DNA of 64,000 nt from Pseudomonadota bacterium (GTDB lineage: Bacteria; Pseudomonadota; Alphaproteobacteria; Rhodobacterales; Rhodobacteraceae). Under the pieces are notes generated by a model. That model ran no database searches. It saw only the letters and a program-made list of their open reading frames with translations, and had not been told where the DNA came from. Below are positions 21,720 to 30,591 of this stretch, piece by piece. The stretch lies in NCBI GenBank assembly GCA_038533575.1, contig JBCAYL010000002.1, positions 372,001 to 436,000 on the forward strand, written 5' to 3'. Made by a program: the position numbers and the translations under genes. Each line of letters starts with the position of its first letter. The first letter of the stretch is position 1.

Positions 21720-22898
21720 CTACTGAAGGTCCGAGAACGCCGCCGCGAGGCGTTCGGTCGCCTCGATGACCCGTGCGCGCGGCGTCGCGATGTTGAAGCG
21801 CAGGAAGCTGTCACCGCCCTTTCCGAACGTCGGTCCATGATTGATGGCGATTTTTGCTGATTTCTCGACGCGATCAGTGAATTCCTTGCGCTCCATCCCG
21901 GTGCCTGAAAAATCCACCCAGCTCAGGTAGGTCGATTCCAGCGGCATCGACGCGAGTCCTGGGATCGCGTTCACCGCCTCGTCGAATATCTGTCGGTTGC
22001 CATCGAGATAGGCGCACAGATCATCAACCCAGGTGGCGCCTTCCGGGGAATAGGCCGCCGTCGCCATCGCGAGCCCGAAGGCATTGGCCGACGTGCCGAG
22101 CGCCATCATGCGCTTGGAAAAGGCCCCGCGCAGGTCCGCATTCGGGATGATGACATTGCCCACATGGGCGCCGGCGATGTTGAAGGTCTTCGTCGTCGCC
22201 GACAGCATCACAAGGCGGTCCTCGATCCCGCTGATATGGGCCATAGGTACATGCGTCGCGGCGAAGGTCAGGTCGCGATGGATCTCGTCGGCGACGATGA
22301 TGAGATCGTGACGCCGCGCAAACGCTGCCACGCCTTCCAGCTCTTCCCGCGTCCAGACGCGCCCGCCGGGATTGTGCGGGGAACAAAGGATGAGGAGCCG
22401 TTCGTGCCCCTTCATCTGCGCGTCATAGGCCTCGAAATCCATCTCGTAGCGGCCGCCCGCGTTCACGAGCTCGAGCTCGACCATGTCCCGCTCGGCGGCG
22501 CGGATGACGCGGCCGAAGGCATGGTAGACCGGAGAAAAGACGACGACGCCCTCTTGCGGCTTTGTATAGGTATCCACGCAGAGGCCGATGGCGTTGACCA
22601 GCCCGTTCGTCGAAAGGATCCAGCTCGGGTCGATCTCCGTGTCGTGGCGGGTCTCAGACCACCATTTCACCGCTTCATGGTAGCGCGTCATGTCGCCGTA
22701 ATAGCCATAGATACCATGCTGGAGCATGGCGCTCAGCGCGTCCTGCACGACCTCCGGCGGGCGGAAGTCCATGTCGGCCACCCACATCGCCAGACCGTCC
22801 TCTTTCGAGACGCCGTAGACCTGCTCCATGAGGTCCCATTTCATACAGTCGGTGTCGCGGCGCTCGATCATCTGATCGAAGGGCGAGTCAAAGCTCAT
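21720..22898 (-). CDS. PLP-dependent aminotransferase-fold C-S lyase (PatB/MalY type)
   Basis: Fold-type I PLP enzyme (392 aa) of the PatB/MalY group, typically cystathionine/cysteine-S-conjugate beta-lyases. Characteristic stretches are WVADMDFRPPEVVQDAL, GIYGYYGD, ILCSPHNPGGRVWTREEL, DEIHRDL, and the Schiff-base region SATTKTFNIAG. The start (MSFDSPFD) is set by AAAGGAG six nt upstream; an ATG two codons earlier touches the ribosome-binding site. Divergent from the deformylase genes across 88 nt. Substrate not deducible; aminotransferase activity is the alternative. Confidence 0.87.
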   Translation of the reverse strand: MSFDSPFDQMIERRDTDCMKWDLMEQVYGVSKEDGLAMWVADMDFRPPEVVQDALSAMLQHGIYGYYGDMTRYHEAVKWWSETRHDTEIDPSWILSTNGLVNAIGLCVDTYTKPQEGVVVFSPVYHAFGRVIRAAERDMVELELVNAGGRYEMDFEAYDAQMKGHERLLILCSPHNPGGRVWTREELEGVAAFARRHDLIIVADEIHRDLTFAATHVPMAHISGIEDRLVMLSATTKTFNIAGAHVGNVIIPNADLRGAFSKRMMALGTSANAFGLAMATAAYSPEGATWVDDLCAYLDGNRQIFDEAVNAIPGLASMPLESTYLSWVDFSGTGMERKEFTDRVEKSAKIAINHGPTFGKGGDSFLRFNIATPRARVIEATERLAAAFSDLQ

Positions 22899-22986
22899 CG
22901 GCATCTCCTTTGGAGCGATACGTAACTGCCGTGCGGGGGGCTGCAAGGGGTTTGCGGGGGACGGAGCCATCAACTATGTGCAGCCC

Positions 22987-23511
22987 ATGAGCATCCGTCC
23001 GATCCTGATCCATCCCGACCCGCGACTGAAGAAAGTGGCCGAGCCCGTGAGCGAGATCACGGACAAGCTGCGTGTGCTCGCCGAGGACATGCTCGAGACG
23101 ATGTACGACGCACCCGGCATCGGGCTCGCCGCGCCGCAGGTGGGGGTGAGCGTGCGTATGATAACGATGGATTGCGTCAAGGAGGAGGGCGCCGATCCGC
23201 GCCCCATGGTGCTCCTGAACCCGGAGGTCATTGCCACGTCCGAGGAGATGACGACCTACGAAGAGGGCTGCCTCTCCATCCCCGAGCAATACGCCGATGT
23301 CGAGCGCCCGGCGGAGGTGGATGTCCGATGGCTGGGCCTCGATGGGGAGACCCATACAGAACACTTCGACGGGCTCTGGGCCACCTGCGTCCAGCACGAG
23401 ATCGACCACCTCGATGGCAAGCTCTTCATCGACTATCTCGGCCCGCTCAAGCGCCAGATGATCACGCGCAAGATGCAGAAGCTGAAGCGCGAGAAGGCCC
23501 GCGCCTCGTGA
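22987..23511 (+). CDS. def: Peptide deformylase (complete active site)
   Basis: Removes the formyl group from N-terminal formylmethionine. All three motifs are intact in this 174-aa copy: [18 protein letters not shown] (metal-ligand Cys) and CVQHEIDHLDG (two His ligands and catalytic Glu). ATG at 22987 (MSIRPILIHPDPRL) is preferred; a GTG three codons upstream is possible. First of three tandem def-family genes followed by fmt, each start overlapping the previous stop. This is most likely the housekeeping enzyme. Confidence 0.94.
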   Translation: MSIRPILIHPDPRLKKVAEPVSEITDKLRVLAEDMLETMYDAPGIGLAAPQVGVSVRMITMDCVKEEGADPRPMVLLNPEVIATSEEMTTYEEGCLSIPEQYADVERPAEVDVRWLGLDGETHTEHFDGLWATCVQHEIDHLDGKLFIDYLGPLKRQMITRKMQKLKREKARAS

Positions 23512-23969
23512 TCCGGCCGCTGGTGTTGCACCCCGATCCGCTGCTCGCGGAGGCATCCGCGCTCGTGCGCGCCTTCGACGAGGATCTGGCCGGCCTCGTG
23601 CGGGATCTCTTCGACACGATGTACGATGCGCCGGGCCGGGGCCTCGCAGCCGTGCAGATCGGGCAGACGCGGCGTGTCTTCGTGATGGATGCGGGCTGGA
23701 AGGAGGGCGCGCCTGCGCCCCGGGTCTTCGTCAATCCCGTCATCACCGATCACACCACCGCGCTTGCCACCCACGAGGAGGGCTGCCTCTCCATCCCCGA
23801 CACGCCCCGCCGCGTTTCGCGCCCGGCGGAGGTCACCTTGGCCTGGCAGGACGAGCACGGGATACCCCACGAGGGTACCTTTACGGGCTTCGAGGCGGCC
23901 TGCGTGCAGCATGAATTGGACCATCTCGAGGGCAAGACGATCCTCGATCATCCCGAGGCGCCCGCGTGA
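23508..23969 (+). CDS. Second peptide deformylase, slightly divergent
   Basis: A shorter deformylase (153 aa, GTG start overlapping the upstream stop). Motif 1 reads [10 protein letters not shown], with Val in place of the usual Pro. Motif 2 EEGCLSIP and motif 3 [11 protein letters not shown] are intact, so the metal site and the catalytic Glu are kept and it may be active. It lacks the charged C-terminal helix of the first copy. Probably a duplicated, specialised enzyme; substrate unknown. Confidence 0.88.
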   Translation: MIRPLVLHPDPLLAEASALVRAFDEDLAGLVRDLFDTMYDAPGRGLAAVQIGQTRRVFVMDAGWKEGAPAPRVFVNPVITDHTTALATHEEGCLSIPDTPRRVSRPAEVTLAWQDEHGIPHEGTFTGFEAACVQHELDHLEGKTILDHPEAPA

Positions 23970-24457
23970 GCGTCCGCCCCTGCCTGCCCTGGCCGCACAA
24001 GAGCCTGCGCACGCCCGCCGCGCCAGTGGAGGAGATCACCGAGGAGATCCAAGCGATCTGGGCGGACATGATCGACACGATGGAGGCGATGCCCGGGATC
24101 GGCCTCGCCGCGCCGCAGATCGGCGTGGGCCTCCGCCTCGCCGTCGTCGATGCCAGCCGGGAGCGGGGCAAGGCGATCCGGATGGCCAACCCGGAGGTGC
24201 TGCATGCCTCCGTGGAGGAGGTCATGGGCGAGGAAGCCTCGCCCAACCTCCCCGGCGTCTCGGCCAAGGTGAAGCGCCCCCGCGCCGTCACCGTGCGGTA
24301 TCTGAACGAGCAGGGCGTCTGGGACAGGCAGGAGCTCGTGCTGCAATGGGGCCGCTCCGCGCAGCACCAGATCGACCACCTCAACGGGCGCATGTATTTC
24401 GACAATCTGAGCCGCGTGAAGCGCGACATGCTGCTGCGCAAGGCGGGGCGCCGCTGA
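23966..24457 (+). CDS. Degenerate peptide deformylase-like protein
   Basis: Third def-family member (163 aa, GTG start). Motif 1 [10 protein letters not shown] is perfect. At motif 2 the sequence is [10 protein letters not shown], so the metal-binding Cys is gone. At motif 3 it is QHQIDHLNG: both His remain but the catalytic Glu is Gln. It cannot be a standard deformylase. It is nevertheless an intact, coupled gene between an active def and fmt, so selection appears to maintain it. A binding or regulatory role is inference. Confidence 0.87.
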   Translation: MSVRPCLPWPHKSLRTPAAPVEEITEEIQAIWADMIDTMEAMPGIGLAAPQIGVGLRLAVVDASRERGKAIRMANPEVLHASVEEVMGEEASPNLPGVSAKVKRPRAVTVRYLNEQGVWDRQELVLQWGRSAQHQIDHLNGRMYFDNLSRVKRDMLLRKAGRR

Positions 24458-25350
24458 TGCGCGTGGTCTTCATGGGCTCGCCCGATTTCTCTGTCCCGGT
24501 GCTCGAGGCGCTGGCGGCGGATCACGAGATCGCCTGCGTCTATTGCCAGCCGCCGCGGCCAGCAGGGCGGGGCAAGAAGGACCGCCCCACGCCTGTCCAG
24601 ACCCGGGCGGAGGCTTTGGGCCTCCCCGTCCGGCACCCTGTTTCGCTGCGCAGCGAAGATGCGCAGGCGGAGTTCTCTGCGCTCGAGGCCGATATCGCCG
24701 TCGTGGTGGCCTACGGGCTCATCCTGCCGCAGGCGGTGCTCGACGCGCCGCGCCTCGGCTGCCTCAACATCCACGCCTCGCTTCTGCCGCGCTGGCGCGG
24801 GGCCGCGCCTATTCACCGGGCCGTGATGGCGGGCGACGCGGAGACGGGCATCTGCATCATGCAGATGGAGGCGGGGCTCGATACCGGCCCCGTGCTCCTG
24901 CGCGAGACCACGCCCATCGGCGCGGAGGAGACGACGGGCGACCTCCACGACCGGCTCTCGGCCATTGGCGCGCGGCTCATCATCGAGGGGCTTGCCCAGC
25001 TCCCACTGGAGCCGGAAGCGCAGCCGGAGGACGGTGTCACCTACGCCGAGAAGATCGCCAAGAACGAAGCCCGCGTGGACTGGACCCGCCCCGCCGCGGA
25101 GGTGGACGCGCATATCCGGGGCCTCTCGCCTTTCCCGGGCGCGTGGTGCGAGCTGGATGGGGCGCGGGTGAAGCTCCTTCGCTCGCGGCTCGCCGCGGGG
25201 CAGGGGGCACCAGGGCAGTTGCTCGATGGCTTGACAGTGGCTTGTGGTGACGGCGCTATCCAGATCCTGGAGCTGCAAAAGGCGGGGAAGCGCGCGACGA
25301 GTGCGGAGGATTTCCTGCGCGGCGCGGCGTTGCCTGATCGCCTGACATGA
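24457..25350 (+). CDS. fmt: Methionyl-tRNA formyltransferase
   Basis: Formylates initiator Met-tRNA with 10-formyltetrahydrofolate (297 aa). Recognisable blocks are [33 protein letters not shown], the catalytic region [20 protein letters not shown] and the C-terminal OB-like domain starting near residue 205. ATG overlaps the preceding stop (TGATG). A GCTGCGCAGC palindrome at 24642-24657 encodes SLRSE in a surface segment. Confidence 0.96.
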   Translation: MRVVFMGSPDFSVPVLEALAADHEIACVYCQPPRPAGRGKKDRPTPVQTRAEALGLPVRHPVSLRSEDAQAEFSALEADIAVVVAYGLILPQAVLDAPRLGCLNIHASLLPRWRGAAPIHRAVMAGDAETGICIMQMEAGLDTGPVLLRETTPIGAEETTGDLHDRLSAIGARLIIEGLAQLPLEPEAQPEDGVTYAEKIAKNEARVDWTRPAAEVDAHIRGLSPFPGAWCELDGARVKLLRSRLAAGQGAPGQLLDGLTVACGDGAIQILELQKAGKRATSAEDFLRGAALPDRLT

Positions 25351-25835
25351 CACCCGAAGAGGCCATCGCCTGGTTCGACAGCCTCCCGCCCGCCACCGAG
25401 GGCGAGATGCACGGGAGCTGGCGTGGGGAGGAGGTGCCCACCGGGCATCCCATGGACGGTCTCCTCGCCGCGTCATACTGGCAGGGGAAGCGCTTTGACG
25501 GTCCCGATGCCGTGCATCCCTTGATCCACGCCGTCCCGCTCTGGGGCGCGCGCTCGCTCAACCCGCGCTTTCTGCCACTCCGGCTCATCACGGGCCTCCC
25601 CGCCCGCGACGCGCTGCTCAGGCTCACCTTCCCGCTCCTCGCGCCGCTTTTCTTTACGTCGAAGCCGCGCGCACGGCTCCGCACGCTGCGCTTTCGGGGG
25701 CGCGATCACGCGGCCATGTGTTATGACGCGCAGCCCATCAACGACGTCTTCGCCAAGATCGGCGAGGACGAGCGTCTCGGCTGGATGGATTTCAAGGGCA
25801 TGGCGCAGCCCTATTTCTTCAAACTCACCCGCTGA
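25347..25835 (+). CDS. DUF4334/GXWXG domain protein
   Basis: A 162-aa soluble protein with the two adjoining domains of this family: an N-terminal GXWXG segment ([18 protein letters not shown]) and a C-terminal DUF4334 segment ([20 protein letters not shown], ending [10 protein letters not shown]). Function is unknown; lipocalin-like small-molecule binding has been suggested for the fold. ATG overlaps the fmt stop (ATGA). Converges with the nudix gene, overlapping 11 nt at the 3' ends. Confidence 0.85.
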   Translation: MTPEEAIAWFDSLPPATEGEMHGSWRGEEVPTGHPMDGLLAASYWQGKRFDGPDAVHPLIHAVPLWGARSLNPRFLPLRLITGLPARDALLRLTFPLLAPLFFTSKPRARLRTLRFRGRDHAAMCYDAQPINDVFAKIGEDERLGWMDFKGMAQPYFFKLTR

Positions 25836-26226
25836 GCGCGTCGCGGGCGGCCGTCAGCACGGCATCGAAGGGAGGCTCGAAGGGCCCGGGCTCCGCGAGG
25901 TCGTGCCACCAGAACTTGAAGAGATGCCCGCCATCGTCCGCGCAGACGTGCTGGAAAAGCTCCGGCACCGGCCCGCGGACGCGGGTGAGGATGAAATGCC
26001 AGCGCTCGCCGGGCCAGATGTCGTCCCGCACGGTCAGTTCGAGGGCCCAGATCGCCTGCAGCCCGCTTTCCTCCCAGAGCTCGCGCGCCGCCGCCCGCGT
26101 CGGGTGCTCGCCGTCCTCGATTGTGCCTTTCACGATCTGCGCGCCCGTCACGGGATGGGTGAAGGCCAGGAGGCGCAGGGGATCGCCCGCCGGATGCAGG
26201 ACGAGGGGGGCGACCTTCCCGATCAT
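25825..26226 (-). CDS. Nudix hydrolase
   Basis: A 133-aa protein with a nearly canonical Nudix box ([23 protein letters not shown], matching Gx5Ex7REUxEExGU). The family hydrolyses nucleoside diphosphates linked to another moiety; the substrate cannot be told here. Its start overlaps the rnhA stop by 4 nt, so it is coupled with rnhA. Confidence 0.87.
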   Translation of the reverse strand: MIGKVAPLVLHPAGDPLRLLAFTHPVTGAQIVKGTIEDGEHPTRAAARELWEESGLQAIWALELTVRDDIWPGERWHFILTRVRGPVPELFQHVCADDGGHLFKFWWHDLAEPGPFEPPFDAVLTAARDALSG

Positions 26227-26675
26227 GGCTTGAAGGGCGCCATGCCTGCGCGGGCCAGCTCGTCGGCGCGTTCATTCTCCGGGTGGCCTGCATGGCCCTT
26301 CACCCATTCCCAGGTCACGTCGTGGCGCGCGCGGGCGGCATCGAGCCGCTGCCAAAGCTCCACGTTCTTCACCGGCTTTTTCGCGGCGGTCTTCCAGCCC
26401 CGCGCCTTCCAGCCGTGAATCCAGGAATTGATGCCGTCTTTCACGTAGGAGGAATCCGTCACGAGCGTCAGCTTGGTGGCGCGCTCCAGCGTCTCGAGCG
26501 CGGTGATCGCGGCCATGAGCTCCATGCGGTTGTTGGTGGTCTCTGCCTCCCCGCCCGAAAGCTCGCGGCGCTTCACCTCTCTCTCGCCGTCGCGCGCGAT
26601 GAGTAGCACGCCCCAGCCGCCGGGCCCCGGGTTTCCGCTGCAGGCGCCGTCCGTGTACGCGAAGAGCTCAGCCAC
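26223..26675 (-). CDS. rnhA: Ribonuclease HI
   Basis: Degrades RNA in RNA-DNA hybrids (150 aa, family standard about 155). The DEDD residues are visible: Asp in [13 protein letters not shown], Glu in [10 protein letters not shown], Asp in LVTDSSYV and Asp in ENERADELA. The basic handle region ([16 protein letters not shown]) is present. The start overlaps the end of the methyltransferase gene by 8 nt. Confidence 0.96.
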   Translation of the reverse strand: MAELFAYTDGACSGNPGPGGWGVLLIARDGEREVKRRELSGGEAETTNNRMELMAAITALETLERATKLTLVTDSSYVKDGINSWIHGWKARGWKTAAKKPVKNVELWQRLDAARARHDVTWEWVKGHAGHPENERADELARAGMAPFKP

Positions 26676-27258
26676 GCTTCACCGCCCGGATCAGGATGAA
26701 GGGGGAGACGTCGCCGGCGAGACCTGCCTCCTCGCCCTCGTGCTCCCACACCGCCTCGAAGCCCGCGTCTTCAAGAGCAGTGAGCAGCTCTTCGCGGCTG
26801 AAATAGCTGTAGAAGCGGCCAATCCCGTCCCGCTTCTCGCCAGTGCCGAGTTTCATGCCGAGATGGAGCACGCCTCTGGCCGTCAGCGCCGCGGCGATGG
26901 CCGCGATATGTCCGGCGAATTCTGCTCGAGGCGCGTGGAGGAGGGAGAAGGAAGCGAAGACACCGTCGAAGCCGCTGGCTTCTTTCAGGGCGTCGAACGT
27001 GGCCACGCGGGCGGCGACGCCCGGTGCCTCGGCGGCGGCGATCATCTCCGGGCTCGCGTCCCAGGCGTGGGTCTCGAATCCGCGCCCGGCCAGATAGCGC
27101 GCCGCGTGCCCCGGCCCGCAGCCGAGATCGAGCACGCGCCCGCCTTCGGGCAGCGCGTCGGCGAAGGCGATGAGCGAGGCGGCGGGTTCGGGCTTCACCA
27201 GCGCTTCGTATTCAGCCACGCGGGTCGCGTAGGCGGCGAGGGTCTCGTCGTCGCTCAT
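26668..27258 (-). CDS. Class I SAM-dependent methyltransferase
   Basis: A 196-aa cytosolic methyltransferase. Motif I is [17 protein letters not shown], followed by [11 protein letters not shown] and [15 protein letters not shown]. The ATG ([10 protein letters not shown]) overlaps the stop of the upstream DUF3429 gene. The frame is open further upstream but inside that gene. Substrate unknown. Part of a minus-strand operon DUF3429-methyltransferase-rnhA-nudix. Confidence 0.85.
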   Translation of the reverse strand: MSDDETLAAYATRVAEYEALVKPEPAASLIAFADALPEGGRVLDLGCGPGHAARYLAGRGFETHAWDASPEMIAAAEAPGVAARVATFDALKEASGFDGVFASFSLLHAPRAEFAGHIAAIAAALTARGVLHLGMKLGTGEKRDGIGRFYSYFSREELLTALEDAGFEAVWEHEGEEAGLAGDVSPFILIRAVKRG

Positions 27259-27713
27259 CCCAGGACCCCGGCCAGCAATCCCGCCGTGAGCGAAGCGATG
27301 ACAAGCGCCGTCAGAAGCAGGCGCAGCTGCATCCACCAGTCGGGCGTGAGCCCCCGGCGATAAAAGAGGTAGTCGAGCGCGAGCAGCCCCGAAAACCCCA
27401 CGATGAGCATGTCCGCCGAATTGTCAGCCCCGCGCCCCACGAAGAAGAAGCAGAAGAGCGCGGGCAGCGTGGAGAGCGCGTAGCCCCAGCCCTGCCAGTC
27501 CTCGGCTTTCGTCGCAAAGCCCCAGAGCACGCCAGACATGAAGCTCAGGATGATCGTGCCATACCAGAGCTGTACGAACGGGCCGATCAGGCGCGGGTTG
27601 AGATAGGGCAGCACCGCGGCCCCGAGCTCCGGGAGAAGCGTCGTCAGTGCGCCCCAGAGGAAGGGCAACACCCCGGCCAGGCCGAGCAGGAGGGCAGAAC
27701 GTGGTACAGTCAT
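27255..27713 (-). CDS. DUF3429 membrane protein
   Basis: A 152-aa integral membrane protein with five hydrophobic segments, fitting DUF3429 (start ALLLGLAGVLPFLWGAL; core VQLWYGTIILSFMSGVLWGFA). The function of the family is unknown. Downstream, ATGA overlap with the methyltransferase suggests one transcript. It ends about 20 nt from the LysE gene on the same strand. Confidence 0.8.
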   Translation of the reverse strand: MTVPRSALLLGLAGVLPFLWGALTTLLPELGAAVLPYLNPRLIGPFVQLWYGTIILSFMSGVLWGFATKAEDWQGWGYALSTLPALFCFFFVGRGADNSADMLIVGFSGLLALDYLFYRRGLTPDWWMQLRLLLTALVIASLTAGLLAGVLG

Positions 27714-27734
27714 GGGCCGGGGTATAGCGCAGCC

Positions 27735-28346
27735 TCAGGCGCGTTCCATGGCCAGTCGCCCCGCGAGGAGCGCGAAGACACCGGCAAAGGAGCGGTTGAG
27801 CCAGGTCAGGACACGCTCGGAGCCGAGGATGAAGGTCCGCACTCGCGCGGCAAAGGCGCCATAGAGCAGGAAGACCGCGTAGGTCATGGCCATGAAGACC
27901 CCGCCCAACGTGGCCATCTCGAGCGTCGCCGTGGCCGGATTGCCCGACAGGAACGGCGGCAGCAGCGCGAGAAAGAAGATCGAGAGCTTGGGATTGAGGA
28001 TGTTGATGAGCGCGCCGCGGCGCGCGATGCGCCAGGGATGCTCGGGGCGGGGATCGGCCTCGATGGAGAGCGCGCCGCCTGCCCTCAGCGCCTGCCAGGC
28101 GAGGTAGAGGAGGTAGGCCACGCCTGCGAACTTCACGATCTGGAAGGCCAGCGCAGACGCGTGCAGGAGGGCTGCCAGCCCGAGCGCCGCGGCGAGGAGA
28201 TGCGGGACGATCCCGAAGGTGCAGCCCAGCGCAGCCCAGCTCGCCGACCGGGCGCCGCGCCCAAGCCCCACCGCTAGCGTGTAGATCACGCCCGTGCCCG
28301 GGGCGATGACGACGACGAAGGCGGTGATGAGGAATTGCACGGACAT
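27735..28346 (-). CDS. LysE/RhtB-family exporter
   Basis: A 203-aa inner-membrane protein with about six hydrophobic segments. Family markers are VVVIAPGTGVIYTLAVGLGRG near the N-terminus and INILNPKLSIFFLALLPPFL in the middle. Members export amino acids or their derivatives. ATG at 28346 has AAAGGAG about 9 nt upstream. First of the minus-strand run; the substrate is not predictable. Confidence 0.87.
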   Translation of the reverse strand: MSVQFLITAFVVVIAPGTGVIYTLAVGLGRGARSASWAALGCTFGIVPHLLAAALGLAALLHASALAFQIVKFAGVAYLLYLAWQALRAGGALSIEADPRPEHPWRIARRGALINILNPKLSIFFLALLPPFLSGNPATATLEMATLGGVFMAMTYAVFLLYGAFAARVRTFILGSERVLTWLNRSFAGVFALLAGRLAMERA

Positions 28347-28418
28347 GGGGAGGCTCCTTTGCCCGCACTCAAGCACAGCGCGCAGCAGCGCGCCAATGAA
28401 TAGCGTTGATGCTTAGGT

Positions 28419-28688
28419 TCAGCGTTGCGTTTGCAGGATCTCGATGAGCTCGGAGAACTTCGCCCGTTGTTCGCCCGGATCGCCGCTCTGGATGGCGTCT
28501 TCCACGCAATGGGCGGCGTGATCCTCGAGGATCAGCTTCTCGACGCCCTTCATGGCTGCGCGGATGGCGGCCGTCTGCAGCAGCACGTCCACGCAATAGC
28601 GCTCCTCCTCGATCATCTTGGAAATGCCGCGGACCTGCCCTTCGATCCGCTTGAGGCGCCCGAGCGCCGCGTCCTTGTTGCCCTGCAT
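28419..28688 (-). CDS. CsoR/RcnR-family metal- or thiol-responsive repressor
   Basis: All-helical DUF156 repressor (89 aa). From Met1 of MQGNKDAALG the key residues are C32 (RYCVDVL), H57 and C61 (EDHAAHC). The spacing matches the C-H-C copper(I) site of CsoR rather than the Cys-Cys only pattern of the persulfide sensor CstR. The N-terminal DNA-contact block RLKRIEGQVRGI is present. ATG at 28688 with GAGAGG upstream is favoured; an in-frame GTG at 28703 is possible. Divergent from a MauE-like gene, with an operator-like palindrome between. Confidence 0.88.
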   Translation of the reverse strand: MQGNKDAALGRLKRIEGQVRGISKMIEEERYCVDVLLQTAAIRAAMKGVEKLILEDHAAHCVEDAIQSGDPGEQRAKFSELIEILQTQR

Positions 28689-28706
28689 CCTTGTGCCTCT
28701 CACTCG

Positions 28707-28725
28707 TATACCCTATAGGGGTATA
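28707..28725. promoter_or_regulatory. CsoR-type operator in the divergent promoter
   Basis: Inverted repeat TATACCC-TATA-GGGGTATA, an AT-flanked C-tract/G-tract dyad like known CsoR/CstR operators. A candidate -10 hexamer TATAGT (28724-28729) for the plus-strand gene overlaps its right edge, and the repressor gene starts 19 nt to its left. It could therefore control both genes. Confidence 0.75.
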
Positions 28726-28746
28726 TAGTATCCAGATGAGGTCACC

Positions 28747-29253
28747 ATGGCAACCTACCACGTGCGCCAGGACGGGCGCGGGAAAAGCATCGCTGATTAC
28801 TGGCCGCTCATCGCGCTGGTGGGGGTCTCGGTACTCGCGGGCGCTGCTCTCGCGGCGCAGGGGATGGCGTGGATGCCCGCATTCATGGGCGTCTTCCTCA
28901 TCATCTTCGCACTGCTCAAGATCTTTGACCTGAAGGGCTTCCGCCGCGGCTTCAAGATGTATGACCTGCTCGCGCGGCGGGTGCCGAACTACGCGCTCGT
29001 CTATCCGTTCATCGAGCTTGGGCTGGGGCTCGCTTACCTGAGCGGCGTGTCGCCCACTGCGGTTCAATGGGCGACCGTTGTGGTCTTCGGTTTCGGGACC
29101 CTCGGGGTCATCTCGGCACTTCGCCGGGGGCTCGACATCGATTGTCCCTGCATGGGATCGATCCTGTCGGTGCCGCTCTCCACCGTCACGCTGACGGAGG
29201 ATCTCTCCATGGTGGCGATGGCGGGCCTGATGCTGGCAGGCCTCGCCGCCTGA
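28747..29253 (+). CDS. MauE/DoxX-like redox-associated membrane protein
   Basis: A 168-aa membrane protein with four hydrophobic segments. It carries the stretch LDIDCPCMGSILSVPLSTVTLTED, with a CPC pair typical of MauE/DoxX-type proteins linked to thiol or heavy-metal-related redox handling. It lies under a CsoR-type operator. Substrate unknown; a role in copper or sulfur stress is inferred from its regulator only. It ends exactly where the convergent NYN gene ends. Confidence 0.8.
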   Translation: MATYHVRQDGRGKSIADYWPLIALVGVSVLAGAALAAQGMAWMPAFMGVFLIIFALLKIFDLKGFRRGFKMYDLLARRVPNYALVYPFIELGLGLAYLSGVSPTAVQWATVVVFGFGTLGVISALRRGLDIDCPCMGSILSVPLSTVTLTEDLSMVAMAGLMLAGLAA

Positions 29254-29841
29254 TCACTCTTCTTCGGAATTCGCTTCCACGCGGCGTTCGACACGCGGCT
29301 CGTCCCGCGGCTCACGCGGCGGGCGCCCGATGACATCCTTCAGCTCGTCGAGCTCGATGAAGTTGTCCGCCTGCCGGCGCAGTTCATCGGCGATCATGGG
29401 GGGAGAGGAGCGGATGGTGGAGACCACGCTCACCCGCACGCCCCGCCGCTGCAGCGCCTCGATCAGCGGACGGAAATCCCCGTCCCCGGAGAAGAGCACG
29501 ATGTGATCGATGTGCGGCGCAAGCTCCATGGCATCGACCGTGAGCTCGATATCCATGTTGCCCTTGACCTTCCGGCGGCCTTGGCTGTCGGTGTATTCCT
29601 TGGCCGGTTTGGTGACCATGGAAAAGCCATTGTAATGCAGCCAATCCACCAGCGGTCGAATGGGAGAGTATTCGTCGTTTTCCAGCAGCGCCGTGTAATA
29701 AAAGGCGCGCAGGAGTTTGCCGCGGCGCATGAATTCCTGCCGCAGAAGTTTGTAGTCGATGTCAAAACCAAGTGCCTTGGCGGCCGCGTAAAGGTTCGAC
29801 CCATCGATGAACAGCGCGAGCCGTTCGTCCCGATAAAACAT
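29254..29841 (-). CDS. NYN-domain (LabA/DUF88) putative ribonuclease
   Basis: A 195-aa protein with a PIN-like NYN domain: ALFIDGSNLYAAAKALG at the N-terminus, KGNMDIELTVDAMELA and the acidic IVLFSGDGDFRPLIEAL, giving the conserved Asp set. The C-terminal 30 residues are Arg/Glu/Pro-rich (PREPRDEPRVERRVEANSEEE) and likely disordered. The family is predicted to cleave RNA. Divergent from folK across 85 nt. Confidence 0.88.
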   Translation of the reverse strand: MFYRDERLALFIDGSNLYAAAKALGFDIDYKLLRQEFMRRGKLLRAFYYTALLENDEYSPIRPLVDWLHYNGFSMVTKPAKEYTDSQGRRKVKGNMDIELTVDAMELAPHIDHIVLFSGDGDFRPLIEALQRRGVRVSVVSTIRSSPPMIADELRRQADNFIELDELKDVIGRPPREPRDEPRVERRVEANSEEE

Positions 29842-29926
29842 GATGTGTCCTTCCTATCGCGCCTGTGAGAGGACGGTGAGTGGGGGTCCGTCCGCAGCGC
29901 TGAACCATAATTTAGGATTATTCTAA

Positions 29927-30520
29927 GTGTCACAAGCCAAGAATCACGTGCCCCGACGTCGGCGCTATCTCGTGGCCTTGGGCGCAAACCTCCCATCTTC
30001 TTATGGCGCACCGGAAATTTCGCTGCGCAAAGCGGTGAACTTTTTTGCCCAATATGATTGCGATCTCGTGAAATTGAGCAGGTTTTTCGCGACGCCAGCC
30101 TTTCCGGCGGGGAACGGCCCAGATTACGTGAATGCTGCCGCGGAAATAGACGGACCGGGCGATACGGCGGATATGCTGGCGCGTCTGCATGCGATCGAGG
30201 CGGAGTTCGGCAGGGCGCGGGAAGAGCGCTGGGGCCAGCGCGTGCTCGATCTTGATCTGCTGGCCGCGGGCGTGGCGGTCCTGCCCGATCCGGAAAGCCA
30301 TGCCGCCTGGCGTGAGCTGCCGCTGTCGGAGCAGATCGCGCGCACGCCCGACAGGCTCATTCTCCCCCACCCCCGACTGCAGGACCGCGCTTTCGTGCTG
30401 GTGCCGCTCGCCGAGATCGCGCCCGACTGGCGGCATCCGGTGCTTGGGCAGAGTGTGCGCGAGATGCGCGACGCCTTGCCTGCGGCTGATCTCGAGGCCG
30501 TGACGCCGCTTGGCGACTAG
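29927..30520 (+). CDS. folK: HPPK, folate biosynthesis pyrophosphokinase
   Basis: Transfers pyrophosphate from ATP to 6-hydroxymethyl-7,8-dihydropterin (197 aa). It has YLVALGANL, SRFFATPAFPAGNGPDYVNAA, the Asp pair in RVLDLDLLA, and LPHPRLQDRAFVLVPL. The GTG at 29927 is the earliest start; there is no later convincing one before the conserved core. Alone on its transcript or with rpoZ 70 nt downstream. Confidence 0.93.
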   Translation: MSQAKNHVPRRRRYLVALGANLPSSYGAPEISLRKAVNFFAQYDCDLVKLSRFFATPAFPAGNGPDYVNAAAEIDGPGDTADMLARLHAIEAEFGRAREERWGQRVLDLDLLAAGVAVLPDPESHAAWRELPLSEQIARTPDRLILPHPRLQDRAFVLVPLAEIAPDWRHPVLGQSVREMRDALPAADLEAVTPLGD

Positions 30521-30531
30521 GGTGTTTGCCC

Positions 30532-30560
30532 TTGCACTTTTTCACTTGACAGCCTATTGC
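30532..30560 (+). promoter_or_regulatory. Candidate sigma-70 promoter for rpoZ-rsh
   Basis: TTGCAC (30532-30537) and TATTGC (30555-30560) are separated by 17 nt, and lie 32 nt upstream of the rpoZ start. The run CTTTTTCACTTGACAGCC between them is AT-rich by local standards. Prediction by eye only. Confidence 0.45.
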
Positions 30561-30591
30561 AGCCGCTCACCTCACAGGCATTGGAGTACCC

